From Comamonas sp. lk (GTDB lineage: Bacteria > Pseudomonadota > Gammaproteobacteria > Burkholderiales > Burkholderiaceae_C): 64,000 nucleotides of DNA. A program made the translations under genes and the position numbers. This document shows positions 7,360-16,262 of this stretch, in pieces. The notes beneath the pieces were generated by a model that was not told the origin of the DNA, searched no databases, and worked only from the letters and a program-made list of their open reading frames with translations. Position 1 is the first letter of the stretch. Every line of letters starts with the position of its first letter. The stretch lies in the NCBI GenBank assembly GCA_945861345.1, contig CAMATX010000001.1, positions 1 through 64,000 of the forward strand, read 5' to 3'.

Positions 7360-8571
7360 TCAGTCGAGCATGGCCGCGTAGACCATGTTGCGAAACAGGG
7401 GCCGGAAAAACTCACGCTGGTTGGGTGCCTGAATCATCAGGATGGCAAACATGTCTTGCTGCGGGTCCACCCAAAAAGTGGTGCCGGCAATGCCGCCCCA
7501 GGAATACAGGCCCACGCTGCCGGGCAGTGTGTCCAGGCCGGCTGCCAGGCGGACCGAGAAGCCCAGACCAAAACCGGTGCCCGGCGCCAGCATATTGCCG
7601 GCGTTTTCGGTGCGGTTTTGGCCGATGCGGCCCAGGTGGTCGGCGGTCATAAAGCGCACGGTGTGCGGGCTCAGCAGGCGCTGGCCATGCAGCGTGCCGC
7701 CGTTCAGCATGCACTGGCAAAAGCGGGCATAGTCGGCCACCGTGCCACCCAAACCACCACCGCCGGACTCCAGGCGTGGCACTTCGGTCAGGTCAATCAA
7801 GGGCATGGGTGTGCCGCCGTCCGGGTCGTGGGCAAAGGCCTGCGCAATGCGGTGCTGCTGAGCCGGTGGCACATGAAACGCAGTGTCCACCATGCCCAGG
7901 GGCCCAAGCACGTGTTCCTGCAGCAAATGGCCCAGGCTTTGGCTCGAGACCACCTCCAGGAGCGCGCCGAGCACGTCGGTGGCGCGGCTGTATTCCCAGA
8001 TGGAGCCAGGCTCGAACATCAACGGCATGCGCGCCAGGAGCTCGGCAAATTCGGCATTGCTATGGCCGCGCGCGGTGATGCGCAGGCCGGCCTCCTCGTA
8101 CATTTTTTGCACCGGCGACTGGCCTAAAAATTCGTAGGTCATGCCCGCCGTGTGGCGCAGCAAGTCATAGACAGTGATGGCGGCGCGCGGGCGCTGCAGG
8201 TGCAGCACGCCCTGCTCCAGGCGGCCTAGCTGTACATCGGCAAATGCCGGCAGGTAGCGCGCCACCGGATCGGTCAGCTGCAGCTTGCCACGCTCGACCA
8301 GTTGCATAGTCGCAACCGAGACCAGCGGTTTGGTCATGGAGTAGATCCGGAAGATCGCGTCCAGCGGCATGGGCGTGCCGCTGGCTGGGTCCAGGCTGCC
8401 GATGGCCTCGTGCAACAGCACTTGGCCCTGACGGGCGATCAGCAAGACTGCGCCCGGCAGTCGGCCCACGTCTACCTGGGCTTGCAGTGTCTGCAGTAGC
8501 TGCGTGCAGCGGGCAGGGTCAAAGCGGGCGGCGGCGGGTGTGGTGGTCGGTAAAGGTGTGGCTAAGTGCAT
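7360..8571 (-). CDS. Serine hydrolase of the class C beta-lactamase/esterase family
   Basis: 403 residues. The SxxK nucleophile motif is S78-M-T-K81 (in FRIYSMTKPL) and the second motif is Y194-S-R-A (a YxN variant with Arg rather than Asn). The C-terminal WGGIAGTTFWVD replaces the KTG motif. This combination is typical of EstB-like esterases and DD-peptidase relatives rather than true beta-lactamases. No signal peptide is obvious, favouring a cytosolic esterase. It lies 29 bp downstream of the acyl-CoA synthetase gene on the same strand, implying co-transcription; hydrolysis of an ester whose acid is then CoA-activated is an inference. Confidence 0.85.
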   Translation of the reverse strand: MHLATPLPTTTPAAARFDPARCTQLLQTLQAQVDVGRLPGAVLLIARQGQVLLHEAIGSLDPASGTPMPLDAIFRIYSMTKPLVSVATMQLVERGKLQLTDPVARYLPAFADVQLGRLEQGVLHLQRPRAAITVYDLLRHTAGMTYEFLGQSPVQKMYEEAGLRITARGHSNAEFAELLARMPLMFEPGSIWEYSRATDVLGALLEVVSSQSLGHLLQEHVLGPLGMVDTAFHVPPAQQHRIAQAFAHDPDGGTPMPLIDLTEVPRLESGGGGLGGTVADYARFCQCMLNGGTLHGQRLLSPHTVRFMTADHLGRIGQNRTENAGNMLAPGTGFGLGFSVRLAAGLDTLPGSVGLYSWGGIAGTTFWVDPQQDMFAILMIQAPNQREFFRPLFRNMVYAAMLD

Positions 8572-8600
8572 AACAAAGTAGGAGAAACAAGGAAAAAAGC

Positions 8601-10322
8601 TCAGGCGCCCGAGCTGCGTTCACGCTCTTGCTCTTGCAACAAGCGCCACATAACTTTACCGGCGCCACTCTTGGGTAGCGCGTCCAAAAATTCCACCTCA
8701 CGCGGCACTTTGTAGACGGCCATGTTCTCGCGGCACCAGGCGATGATGTCTTGCGCGCTGACCTGGCCCTTGTGCGTGGCGCGCAGCACCACCATGGCTT
8801 TGACCGACTCGCCCCGGTAGGCGTCTTGGGTGGCGATGATGCAGGCCTCCTGGATGGCCGGGTGGCGAAACATCAGCGCCTCCACTTCGGCCGGCCAGAC
8901 CTTGAAGCCCGAGGCATTGATCATGCGCTTGAGGCGGTCGGTCATGAAGTAGTAGCCGTCCTCGTCGATGCGACCCATGTCGCCCGAGCGGAAGTAGCGC
9001 GCGCCCGCAATCTCGACAAAGGCTTGCGCATTGGCCTCGGGGCGGCGCCAGTAGCCCTCAAAAATCTGAGGGCCGCGCATCACGATCTCGCCGGACTCGC
9101 CCACTGGCATATCGGCCAGCGTCTCGGGGTCGACCACGCGGGCGTGCACGCCCACAAAAGGGATGCCCAGGCATTGCTGCTTGGGCGCGTCCGGCGGGTT
9201 GCTGTGCGAGGGCGCGGCCGTCTCGGTCAGGCCGTAGCCTTCGGCGTAGCGCAGGCCGTATTGCTCTAAAAGGCGCTGCGCCACCGCCTGGGGCATGGCC
9301 GCCCCGCCCCCGCCGATGTAGACCAGGCTGGAGAGGTCAAAGCGGTCCACGTTGGCGCTGCCCAGCAGGTCGATCACCATGGTCGGGATATTGGTCCAGT
9401 GCGTCACCCGCCATTGGGCGATCAGGCTGGCGGCCAGTTCGCGGTCCCAGCGCGGCATAAGCACCATGGTGGCGCCGCAGTAGATATTGGTGTGCATCAG
9501 GCTGACCATGCCGGTAATGTGGAACATGGGCACCACCATCAGCGTGACGTTTTCCATGCTGCCATTGCCCCACAGGGCGCTGGCGATGGCGTTGTGCATG
9601 ATGCTCGAATGCCGGTGCATGCAGCCCTTGGGCAGGCCCGTGGTGCCGCTGGTATAGGGCAGCACGGCCAGGTCGGTGGGGCCGGCCGTTAGCGCGGGCG
9701 GCGCATCGGCGCAGGCCAGAGCCTGTTCCCAGGTGTGCACCTGTCCGCCCGCCAAGGCGGGCAAGGGGTGGCGGGTGAGCAGCCAGTCGCTCCAGGCAGC
9801 CGGCGGGGCATCGTCGCCGCTAGACGGGTCAAAGGCGTCGGTGAAATGGGTGAGCACCAGATGCGTCAGCCCCTGCCCGGCCGGTAGCGCGGCGCTGGCG
9901 GCGGCCAAGTCCGCAGCCAAGTCGGCGCTGGTAATAGCGACTTTGGCCTCCGGGTCCAGAATGTAGTGCTGCAGCTCCTGGGCCCGGTTCATCGGGTTGA
10001 CCGGCACCACCACGGCATTGGCCCGCAAGATGCCGAAGTGGGCAACCACCAGCTGCGGGCAGTTTTGCATATTGAGCACCACCCGGTCGCCCGCACGCAC
10101 GCCCAGGCGCACCAGATAGGCGGCAAAGCGCTCGGCCTGCGCCTGCAACTGCGCATAAGAGGTCTGGCGACCGAAAAACACCATGGCGGTTTTGTGCGGG
10201 AAGCGCCGGGCGCTGGTTTGCAGGTTGTCCCACAGGGAAGTCTGCGGCAAGCTGATACTTTTGGGCAGGCGCGCTGGCCAGAAACGGTCGTGGCGCGGGG
10301 CGGTTTGGGCAGTGACGGGCAT
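8601..10322 (-). CDS. AMP-dependent acyl-CoA synthetase
   Basis: 573 residues of the ANL superfamily. P-loop-like A3 motif YTSGTTGLPKG is at about 223-233, A5 motif YAEGYGLTETAA follows, then A7 SGDMGRIDEDGY and the A10 lysine in SGAGKVMWR (about residue 556). The protein activates a carboxylic acid with ATP to acyl-AMP and transfers it to CoA. Sequence style fits medium/long-chain fatty acid CoA ligases; specificity is uncertain. ATG 10322 is selected over a TTG six bases upstream. Divergent from the aap operon; first gene of a probable two-gene unit with the serine hydrolase. Confidence 0.88.
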   Translation of the reverse strand: MPVTAQTAPRHDRFWPARLPKSISLPQTSLWDNLQTSARRFPHKTAMVFFGRQTSYAQLQAQAERFAAYLVRLGVRAGDRVVLNMQNCPQLVVAHFGILRANAVVVPVNPMNRAQELQHYILDPEAKVAITSADLAADLAAASAALPAGQGLTHLVLTHFTDAFDPSSGDDAPPAAWSDWLLTRHPLPALAGGQVHTWEQALACADAPPALTAGPTDLAVLPYTSGTTGLPKGCMHRHSSIMHNAIASALWGNGSMENVTLMVVPMFHITGMVSLMHTNIYCGATMVLMPRWDRELAASLIAQWRVTHWTNIPTMVIDLLGSANVDRFDLSSLVYIGGGGAAMPQAVAQRLLEQYGLRYAEGYGLTETAAPSHSNPPDAPKQQCLGIPFVGVHARVVDPETLADMPVGESGEIVMRGPQIFEGYWRRPEANAQAFVEIAGARYFRSGDMGRIDEDGYYFMTDRLKRMINASGFKVWPAEVEALMFRHPAIQEACIIATQDAYRGESVKAMVVLRATHKGQVSAQDIIAWCRENMAVYKVPREVEFLDALPKSGAGKVMWRLLQEQERERSSGA

Positions 10323-10426
10323 GGGCAACCTTCAAAAACAAGCGACAAACGAGGCCGCACCATACGCGGCCCTGCGATTTTGCGTGTCTCAGCGGTGACC
10401 GAGGTGCATCGTTTACCCTGCCGGTT

Positions 10427-10507
10427 CGGTGCCAAGAAGCACCGGGGCGGCGGGTGTTTACCCCGATGCGGCGAGGGCCTGAGCGCCATTAACATAGGCG
10501 CTCAGGC
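10427..10507. promoter_or_regulatory. Two strong inverted repeats in the aapJ upstream region
   Basis: CGGTGC/GCACCG (10427-10432 and 10439-10444, 6-nt loop) is followed by an 11-bp perfect inverted repeat, GCCTGAGCGCC (10477-10487) with GGCGCTCAGGC (10497-10507), 9-nt spacer ATTAACATA. They lie 75-155 bp ahead of the aapJ start in a 260-bp divergent region. An operator for nitrogen or amino-acid control, or a leader hairpin, are both possible; no clear -35/-10 pair was found. Confidence 0.5.
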
Positions 10508-10582
10508 ACAATGCGCTGCCCTGACACCGCGTCTGGCCCCTATTTTTGCAGGCCGCAAACCCGTTTTTTTGGAGTAAACAGC

Positions 10583-11617
10583 ATGAAATTGAACCGAACC
10601 CAATCACTCGCCGCTGCACTGGCCGTCGCTGGCAGCATCGCCTGGGCACCTGCCCATGCCGGCAAAACGCTTGATGCCGTCAAGGCCCGCGGCCAAGTCG
10701 TCTGTGGCGTGCACACCGGCCTAGCTGGCTTTAGCGCCGCTGATTCCAATGGCAAGTGGGCAGGCATCGACGTCGATATCTGCCGCGCCGTAGCCGCTGC
10801 AACCTTGGGCGACGCCGAAAAAGTGAAGTATGTGCCCCTGACCGCCCAAGCGCGTTTTGCGGCAGTGCAGTCTGGCGAAGTGGACGTGCTTTCGCGCAAC
10901 ACCACTTTTACCCTGACCCGTGATGCCTCCATCGGCCTGAGCCAAACCGCCGTGGTCTATTACGACGGACAAGGCTTTATGGTGCCGGTCAAGAGCAAGA
11001 TCAAGAGCGCCAAGCAGCTCAAGGGCCAAACCGTTTGCGTCCAGTCGGGCACCACGACCGAGAAAAACCTGACCGATTATTCCAAGGCCAATGGTCTGGC
11101 AATCAAGCCGGTGGTGTTTGAAAAGCTCGACGCCGTCGAGGGCGCGTACTTCTCGGGTCGCTGCGTGGCTTACACGACGGACGCCTCAGGCCTGGCCTCG
11201 GTGCGTAACAAGTCAGCGAAAAACCCAGCCGACCACCTGATCTTGCCCGAGCTGATCTCCAAAGAGCCCCTAGGCCCCATGGTGCGCCGTGGCGATGACG
11301 AGTGGACTGCCATCGTCAAATGGACGGTCTACGGTCTGCTCGAAGCGGAAGAAAACGGCGTCACGCAAGCTAACCTTGACGAACTCAAATCCACCAGCAA
11401 AGACCCGGTCATCGGCCGTATCTTGGGCACCACAGAGGACACCGGCAAACTGCTCGGCCTGGACAAAGAGTGGCTGGCCAATGCGGTCAAAGCCACAGGT
11501 AACTATGGCGAGATTTTTGAGCGTAATGTTGGCCCCAAGTCGGCACTGCAATTGCCCCGTGGTCTGAACAATTTGTGGAACAAAGGCGGTATCCAGTACG
11601 CCCCGCCCATCCGCTAA
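10583..11617 (+). CDS. aapJ: General L-amino-acid ABC transporter, periplasmic binding protein
   Basis: 344 residues with a clear signal peptide: basic MKLNR, hydrophobic AAALAVAG, and an APAHA|G cleavage site after about residue 26. The body (TLDAVKARGQVVCGVHTGL, then FSAADSNGKWAGIDVDICRA) is a type II periplasmic amino-acid binding protein like AapJ of Rhizobium, which captures a broad range of L-amino acids and delivers them to AapQM. It starts at ATG 10583 after GGAG (10571-10574). First gene of aapJQMP; a hairpin-T-run after it suggests more binding protein than permease is made. Confidence 0.93.
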   Translation: MKLNRTQSLAAALAVAGSIAWAPAHAGKTLDAVKARGQVVCGVHTGLAGFSAADSNGKWAGIDVDICRAVAAATLGDAEKVKYVPLTAQARFAAVQSGEVDVLSRNTTFTLTRDASIGLSQTAVVYYDGQGFMVPVKSKIKSAKQLKGQTVCVQSGTTTEKNLTDYSKANGLAIKPVVFEKLDAVEGAYFSGRCVAYTTDASGLASVRNKSAKNPADHLILPELISKEPLGPMVRRGDDEWTAIVKWTVYGLLEAEENGVTQANLDELKSTSKDPVIGRILGTTEDTGKLLGLDKEWLANAVKATGNYGEIFERNVGPKSALQLPRGLNNLWNKGGIQYAPPIR

Positions 11618-11659
11618 TCACGCAAGCCCTTGGCGGCTGCACTTTCAGAGCCTGATCCA

Positions 11660-11694
11660 GGGCAGCGACAACACCATGTTGCGCTGCCCTTTTC
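11660..11694 (+). terminator. Probable partial intrinsic terminator between aapJ and aapQ
   Basis: GGGCAGCG (11660-11667) pairs with CGCTGCCC (11682-11689), extended inwards by CAAC/GTTG across a one-base bulge, and is followed by TTTT (11690-11693). Position after the binding-protein gene and before its permease genes is the usual site of a read-through terminator that lowers downstream expression. Confidence 0.7.
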
Positions 11695-11743
11695 CTATCG
11701 CCGCGCCGCCTTCGCGCATGATGTTTGACCCCCTAAGCCCCGT

Positions 11744-12922
11744 ATGAGCGCTGCACCCTTGTCCCCGCCCAAACAACGCTGGTCCTGGCGCAGCCAGGCC
11801 TTTCGTGCGCTGGTCTACCAGGTGCTGGCCGTCAGCGTCATCGCTTTGGTAGTCTGGTTTTTGGCCCATAACACGGCCACCAATATGCGCCAGCGCGGCA
11901 TCCAAAGCGGCTTTGACTTTTTGCTCGGAACGGCCGGCTTTGACATTGGCGAGAGCCTCTTCGCTTTTGACTCTGGCGAGTCCTATTTGCGCGCCTACCT
12001 GGTAGGCGTGACCAACACCTTGCGCGTAGCGGTACTGGGCATTGTGCTGACGACGCTGCTGGGCACACTCTTGGGCGTGGGCCGCTTCGCGCGCAACGCG
12101 CTGGTACGCGGCTTGTGCCGCGTGTATGTGGAGTTATTTCGCAATATTCCGCTGCTGCTGCAGCTACTGATGTGGTACCTGCTGTTTACCGAGCTGCTGC
12201 CCGATGCGGCCAGCGCGTGGATCATCGGGCCGATGTTTCTGAGCAAAGGTGGCCTCAATTTCCCGATTCCGGTGTGGGCTGCGGGCCATGTTTGGGCCGC
12301 CTGGGGCCTCTTGCTGGGCCTGGTGTGCGCTTGGTTTTTGCGCAGGCGCGCAAGGCAGCGCTTTGAAGCGAGCGGCCAGCCGCACAGCATGGTGTGGTTG
12401 CCCATGGCCGGTGTGCTCACCTGCACGCTGTTGGGCTGGCTGCTGGGCGGTGCGCCTACGGCGATGGACATGCCTATGAAGGGCGAATTTGCGATTGAAA
12501 ACGGCGGTGCGCTGACCCCCGAATTTTTGGCCCTGCTGGTGGGGCTGACGTTGTACACCGCCGCGTTTGTGGCGGAGGTGGTGCGCGGCGGTATCCAGTC
12601 GGTTTCGCTGGGCCAGGCCGAAGCGGCCAGCGCGCTGGGCTTGTCGCCGGTGCAAAGCATGCGCCTGGTGGTGCTGCCTCAGGCACTGCGGGTGATCATT
12701 CCGCCCATGACCAACCAGTATCTGAACCTGACCAAGAATTCCTCGCTGGCGGTGGCCATTGGCTACCCGGACGTGGTCTCGATTGCCAACACGGCCATCA
12801 ACCAGACCGGGCGGGCGGTGGAGTGCATTGCGCTGATCATGGTGGTCTATCTGAGCACCTCGCTGATCACCTCACTGTTCATGAATTGGTATAACGCCCG
12901 CGTGGCGATCCAAGAGCGTTAA
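11744..12922 (+). CDS. aapQ: Amino-acid ABC transporter permease AapQ
   Basis: 392 residues, inner-membrane permease. An N-terminal transmembrane helix (ALVYQVLAVSVIALVVWFL) is followed by a long periplasmic/cytoplasmic region and a split HisM-type permease core; the second half carries the EAA loop (GLSPVQSMRLVVLPQALRVI) that contacts the ATPase. The long insert between helices, with a further membrane pair around 170-250, is typical of AapQ/BztB rather than of short HisQ permeases. It forms a heterodimer with AapM. Fifteen bases separate it from aapM. Confidence 0.92.
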   Translation: MSAAPLSPPKQRWSWRSQAFRALVYQVLAVSVIALVVWFLAHNTATNMRQRGIQSGFDFLLGTAGFDIGESLFAFDSGESYLRAYLVGVTNTLRVAVLGIVLTTLLGTLLGVGRFARNALVRGLCRVYVELFRNIPLLLQLLMWYLLFTELLPDAASAWIIGPMFLSKGGLNFPIPVWAAGHVWAAWGLLLGLVCAWFLRRRARQRFEASGQPHSMVWLPMAGVLTCTLLGWLLGGAPTAMDMPMKGEFAIENGGALTPEFLALLVGLTLYTAAFVAEVVRGGIQSVSLGQAEAASALGLSPVQSMRLVVLPQALRVIIPPMTNQYLNLTKNSSLAVAIGYPDVVSIANTAINQTGRAVECIALIMVVYLSTSLITSLFMNWYNARVAIQER

Positions 12923-12936
12923 GGACGGCCAGCCCC

Positions 12937-14031
12937 ATGTCCACCTTTACCGCCATCGCCCCGCGTCCTGCCCCCAATGCCACCACCGGCCCACTGGCTT
13001 GGTGCAAGGCCAATTTATTCCACGACTGGAAGACCACCTTGGGAACCGTGCTCATCGGTGTGGTCTTGCTGTCCTTGCTGCCGCGCCTGTTTGCCTGGAC
13101 GCTGACCGACGCCGTCTGGAACGGCGGCTATGAAGCCTGCCACGCCGGCAATGGCGCCTGCTGGGCCGTGGTGCGCGAAAAGTTCCGCTTTATTTTGATG
13201 GGCCGTTATCCGCACGAGGAGCACTGGCGCGCCTTGGTGTGCACGCTGATGCTGCTGGCCCTGATCGTGGCCAGTTGCACCCGCGCTTGCTGGCGGCCCT
13301 GGCTGGCTGGCTTGTGGGTGGCCGTGTTGGTCGCCTACCTGGCCTTGATGCGCGGCGGCTTTGCCGGGCTGCGCTATGTGGAGACCGACTTGTGGAGCGG
13401 ACTGCCATTGACCATTTTGCTGGCCTCTTTGTCCATGGCCATGGCCTTTCCGATTGCGGTGGGTATTGCGCTGGGGCGGCGCTCGGGCATGCCGGCCATT
13501 CGCAGTCTGTGCACCGTGTACGTAGAGCTGATCCGGGGTGTGCCGCTGATTTCGGTGCTGTTTATGGCCTCGTTTATGTTCCCGCTGCTGATGCCCCAGG
13601 GCTTCAATATCGATGTGCTGATCCGGGTGCTGGCGGGCATCACCTTGTTCGCAGCGGCCTACATGGCCGAAGTGATTCGCGGCGGTTTGCAGGCCATTCC
13701 CAAAGGACAAGTCGAGGCAGCGGCGACGCTGGGCCTGTCGTACTGGCAAACCCAGCGCATGATTGTGCTGCCCCAGGCTCTGGCCATGGTGGTGCCGGGC
13801 ATCATGAATAACTTTATTTCCACCTTCAAAGATACCTCTTTGGTGGCCATCGTCAGCCTGTACGAGCTGACCGGTGCCATGGGCATGGCTATGAACTCCG
13901 ATGCCAATTGGCGCCCGTTTCGCATCGAGGGCTATCTGTTTATCGCCCTGATTTACTTTGTGTTTTGTTTCTCCATGTCGCGCTACAGCCAGTGGATTGA
14001 GGCGCAGGTCAACAAAAGCCGCCAGCGTTAA
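12937..14031 (+). CDS. aapM: Amino-acid ABC transporter permease AapM
   Basis: 364 residues, second permease of the general L-amino-acid transporter. It begins with a cytosolic stretch and a helix ([19 protein letters not shown]), then a variable region with two helices, then the conserved core starting at about [21 protein letters not shown]. The EAA loop is [20 protein letters not shown]. Pairs with AapQ and docks on AapP. The gene follows aapQ after 14 bp and precedes aapP by 8 bp, so the three are translated from one message. Confidence 0.92.
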   Translation: MSTFTAIAPRPAPNATTGPLAWCKANLFHDWKTTLGTVLIGVVLLSLLPRLFAWTLTDAVWNGGYEACHAGNGACWAVVREKFRFILMGRYPHEEHWRALVCTLMLLALIVASCTRACWRPWLAGLWVAVLVAYLALMRGGFAGLRYVETDLWSGLPLTILLASLSMAMAFPIAVGIALGRRSGMPAIRSLCTVYVELIRGVPLISVLFMASFMFPLLMPQGFNIDVLIRVLAGITLFAAAYMAEVIRGGLQAIPKGQVEAAATLGLSYWQTQRMIVLPQALAMVVPGIMNNFISTFKDTSLVAIVSLYELTGAMGMAMNSDANWRPFRIEGYLFIALIYFVFCFSMSRYSQWIEAQVNKSRQR

Positions 14032-14039
14032 GGAAAGCC

Positions 14040-14783
14040 ATGTCCCAACCGATCATCGAATTTGCCAAAGTCAACAAGTGGTACGGCAACAGTTTTCATG
14101 TGCTGCGCGACATCGACCTGCAGGTGCGCGCAGGCGAGCGCATCGTGGTGTGCGGCCCCTCTGGCTCGGGCAAGTCCACGCTGATTCGCTGCATCAACCG
14201 CCTCGAAGAACACCAGCAAGGCCGCCTCACGGTGGACGGCGTGGAGATTACCGACGACCTCAAAGCCATTGACGATGTGCGCAAAAAAGTGGGCATGGTG
14301 TTTCAGCAGTTCAACCTGTTCCCGCACCTGACAGTTCTGGAAAACCTGACGCTCTCGCCCATGTGGGTGGGCAAGCTGCCCAAAAAAGAGGCCGAGGAAC
14401 GCGCCATGGAGCAATTGCAGCGGGTGCGCATTGCCGAGCAGGCGTACAAATACCCCTTGCAACTGAGCGGCGGACAGCAGCAGCGCGTGGCCATTGCCCG
14501 CGCTTTGTGCCTGACGCCCAAAATCATGCTGTTTGACGAGCCTACCTCGGCGCTGGATCCGGAAATGATCAAAGAGGTGCTCGATGTCATGATCGAGATG
14601 GCCGAGCAAGGCATCACCATGGTCTGCGTCACCCATGAGATGGGCTTTGCCAAGGCGGTGGCCGATCGGGTGATCTTTATGGACGAGGGCCAGATCGTCG
14701 AGCAAAACAACCCGCACGATTTTTTCAACCATCCGCAAAACGAGCGCAGCCGCGACTTCCTGTCCAAAATACTAGGCCATTGA
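14040..14783 (+). CDS. aapP: Amino-acid ABC transporter ATP-binding protein AapP
   Basis: 247 residues. Walker [10 protein letters not shown] is at 39-47, the ABC signature LSGGQQQR follows the Q-loop ([14 protein letters not shown]), Walker B is [12 protein letters not shown] and the H-loop is CVTHEM. These are standard for polar amino-acid uptake ATPases such as AapP/GlnQ. The protein energises AapQM at the cytoplasmic face. AAGGAAAG upstream of ATG 14040 is the ribosome-binding site. The stop codon (14781-14783) is followed almost directly by the flavin reductase reading frame. Confidence 0.94.
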   Translation: MSQPIIEFAKVNKWYGNSFHVLRDIDLQVRAGERIVVCGPSGSGKSTLIRCINRLEEHQQGRLTVDGVEITDDLKAIDDVRKKVGMVFQQFNLFPHLTVLENLTLSPMWVGKLPKKEAEERAMEQLQRVRIAEQAYKYPLQLSGGQQQRVAIARALCLTPKIMLFDEPTSALDPEMIKEVLDVMIEMAEQGITMVCVTHEMGFAKAVADRVIFMDEGQIVEQNNPHDFFNHPQNERSRDFLSKILGH

Positions 14784-14784
14784 T

Positions 14785-15318
14785 TTGAACCATATCCCCC
14801 AGGTGCACGAACTCGCAGCTTTGCCTTCCAGCCCGCCCCATGTCACCCAAAGCGAATTTCGCCAGGCCCTCGCCCAATTTGCCACCGGCGTGACGGTGGT
14901 GACGGCCTGCGGCCCCGACGGCGCCGTGGTCGGCCTGACCGCCAACTCGTTTAACTCGGTTTCTTTAGAGCCACCGTTGGTGCTGTGGAGCCTGGCGCTG
15001 CGCTCGGCCTCGATGCAGGTGCTGCGCAGCTGCAGCCACTACGCCATCAATGTGCTGGGCGCAGAGCACGAGGCGCTGGCCCGCCAATTCGCCTCCAAAG
15101 ACGTCGACCGCTTCGCCGGCGTGGCCTGGCACAGCGGCCTGGCTGGCGCGCCGCTGATTGCAGGGGCCATTGCCCACTTTGAATGCCGCAACCGCAGCCG
15201 CTACGCCGAAGGCGACCACCTGATCTTTGTCGGCGAAGTGGAACGCTGCAGCCACCTTAGCGGCGCCACACCCTTGGTGTACCAAGCCAGCCGATTTTTC
15301 ACTGGCGCTTTGCGATAA
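14785..15318 (+). CDS. Flavin reductase-like FMN-binding protein
   Basis: About 177 residues. FRQALAQFATGVTVVTACG, then GLTANSFNSVSLEPPLVLW, is the signature of the split-barrel flavin reductase family (HpaC/DIM6/NTAB), which reduces free FMN or FAD with NAD(P)H for a partner monooxygenase. No monooxygenase lies in the window. The reading frame begins with TTG at 14785, two bases after the aapP stop; an in-frame GTG at 14803 is an alternative and no ATG precedes the domain. The spacing suggests translational coupling to the transporter, although a functional link is unclear. Confidence 0.85.
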   Translation: MNHIPQVHELAALPSSPPHVTQSEFRQALAQFATGVTVVTACGPDGAVVGLTANSFNSVSLEPPLVLWSLALRSASMQVLRSCSHYAINVLGAEHEALARQFASKDVDRFAGVAWHSGLAGAPLIAGAIAHFECRNRSRYAEGDHLIFVGEVERCSHLSGATPLVYQASRFFTGALR

Positions 15319-15335
15319 AAGCCCCGGCCACTGCC

Positions 15336-16262
15336 ATGCAACGCAAAGACCATTTGGATGCGTTTGCCATCGGGCTCTTGATCGCCTGCTGCGCGTTTTG
15401 GGGGTTTCAGCAAGTGCTCGTGAAGGCGACGCTGGCCGATTTACCACCCGTGTTTCAGGCCGGGGTGCGCTTTGCGGGGACCACCGTGGTGCTGTGGTTG
15501 TGGTGCCGCTGGCGCGGTATCGCGCTGTGGGCGCATGACGGCAGCTTGCGCCCGGGCTTGCTGGCCGGTTTTTTGTTTTCCATGGAGTTTTTCTGTCTGT
15601 TTAGCGGTCTGCAATTTAGCGCGGCCTCGCGCTTAACGGTGTTTTTGTACACCGCACCCTTGTGGGCGGCGCTGGTGCTGCACTGGTTTGTGCCCTCGGA
15701 GCGCTTGCGCACGGTGCAGTGGATTGGTTTGGTCTTTGCCCTTGGCGCCGTGGCCTTTACCCTGCGCGACGGTTTTGTCGGCGGGCAAACGCCCATGCAG
15801 CACTGGGGCGATTGGCTGGGCATCGGTGGGGGCATCGCCTGGGCGCTGACCACGGTGGTGATCCGCACCACGGTGCTCTCGCAGGTGGGCGCCGAGAAAA
15901 TGCTGTTTTACCAAGTGGCCAGCAGCGCACTGGTGTTGCCGGTACTCTCTTACGCGCTGGGCGAGCACTGGTCCTGGCCCTGGGAATTTAGCCGTTTTGC
16001 GCTGGGCTCGCTGGCGCTACAAACCGTGGTGGGTGCCTTTGCCAGCTATCTGTCTTGGATGTGGCTGCTCAGCCGCTATCCGGCTAATAAGATTGGTGCT
16101 TTTGCGTTTTCCACGCCGCTTTTTGCGCTATTTTTTGGCGCTTTGTGGCTAGGCGAGCAGATCACACTCTCGCTCCTGGGTGCTTTGGCCATGGTGGGGG
16201 TGGGCATCTCGCTGGTCAACCGGCGCAAACCCGCAGCACCGCCAGCATCACAAACCGACTAG
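15336..16262 (+). CDS. EamA-family (DMT superfamily) transporter
   Basis: 308 residues, ten predicted membrane helices as two EamA repeats (roughly residues 10-140 and 155-295), e.g. AFAIGLLIACCAFWGFQQVL and the final LLGALAMVGVGISLVN. Such proteins export amino acids, nucleobases or other metabolites; the substrate here is unknown. It follows the flavin reductase gene by 17 bp and could be the last gene of the aap unit. Its last 15 bases overlap the 3' end of the convergent GST-like gene. Confidence 0.85.
   Translation: MQRKDHLDAFAIGLLIACCAFWGFQQVLVKATLADLPPVFQAGVRFAGTTVVLWLWCRWRGIALWAHDGSLRPGLLAGFLFSMEFFCLFSGLQFSAASRLTVFLYTAPLWAALVLHWFVPSERLRTVQWIGLVFALGAVAFTLRDGFVGGQTPMQHWGDWLGIGGGIAWALTTVVIRTTVLSQVGAEKMLFYQVASSALVLPVLSYALGEHWSWPWEFSRFALGSLALQTVVGAFASYLSWMWLLSRYPANKIGAFAFSTPLFALFFGALWLGEQITLSLLGALAMVGVGISLVNRRKPAAPPASQTD

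Noticed and set aside
7360-8571. Beta-lactamase resistance gene
   Set aside because: No signal peptide, YSR instead of YxN and no KTG; more like an EstB-type esterase.
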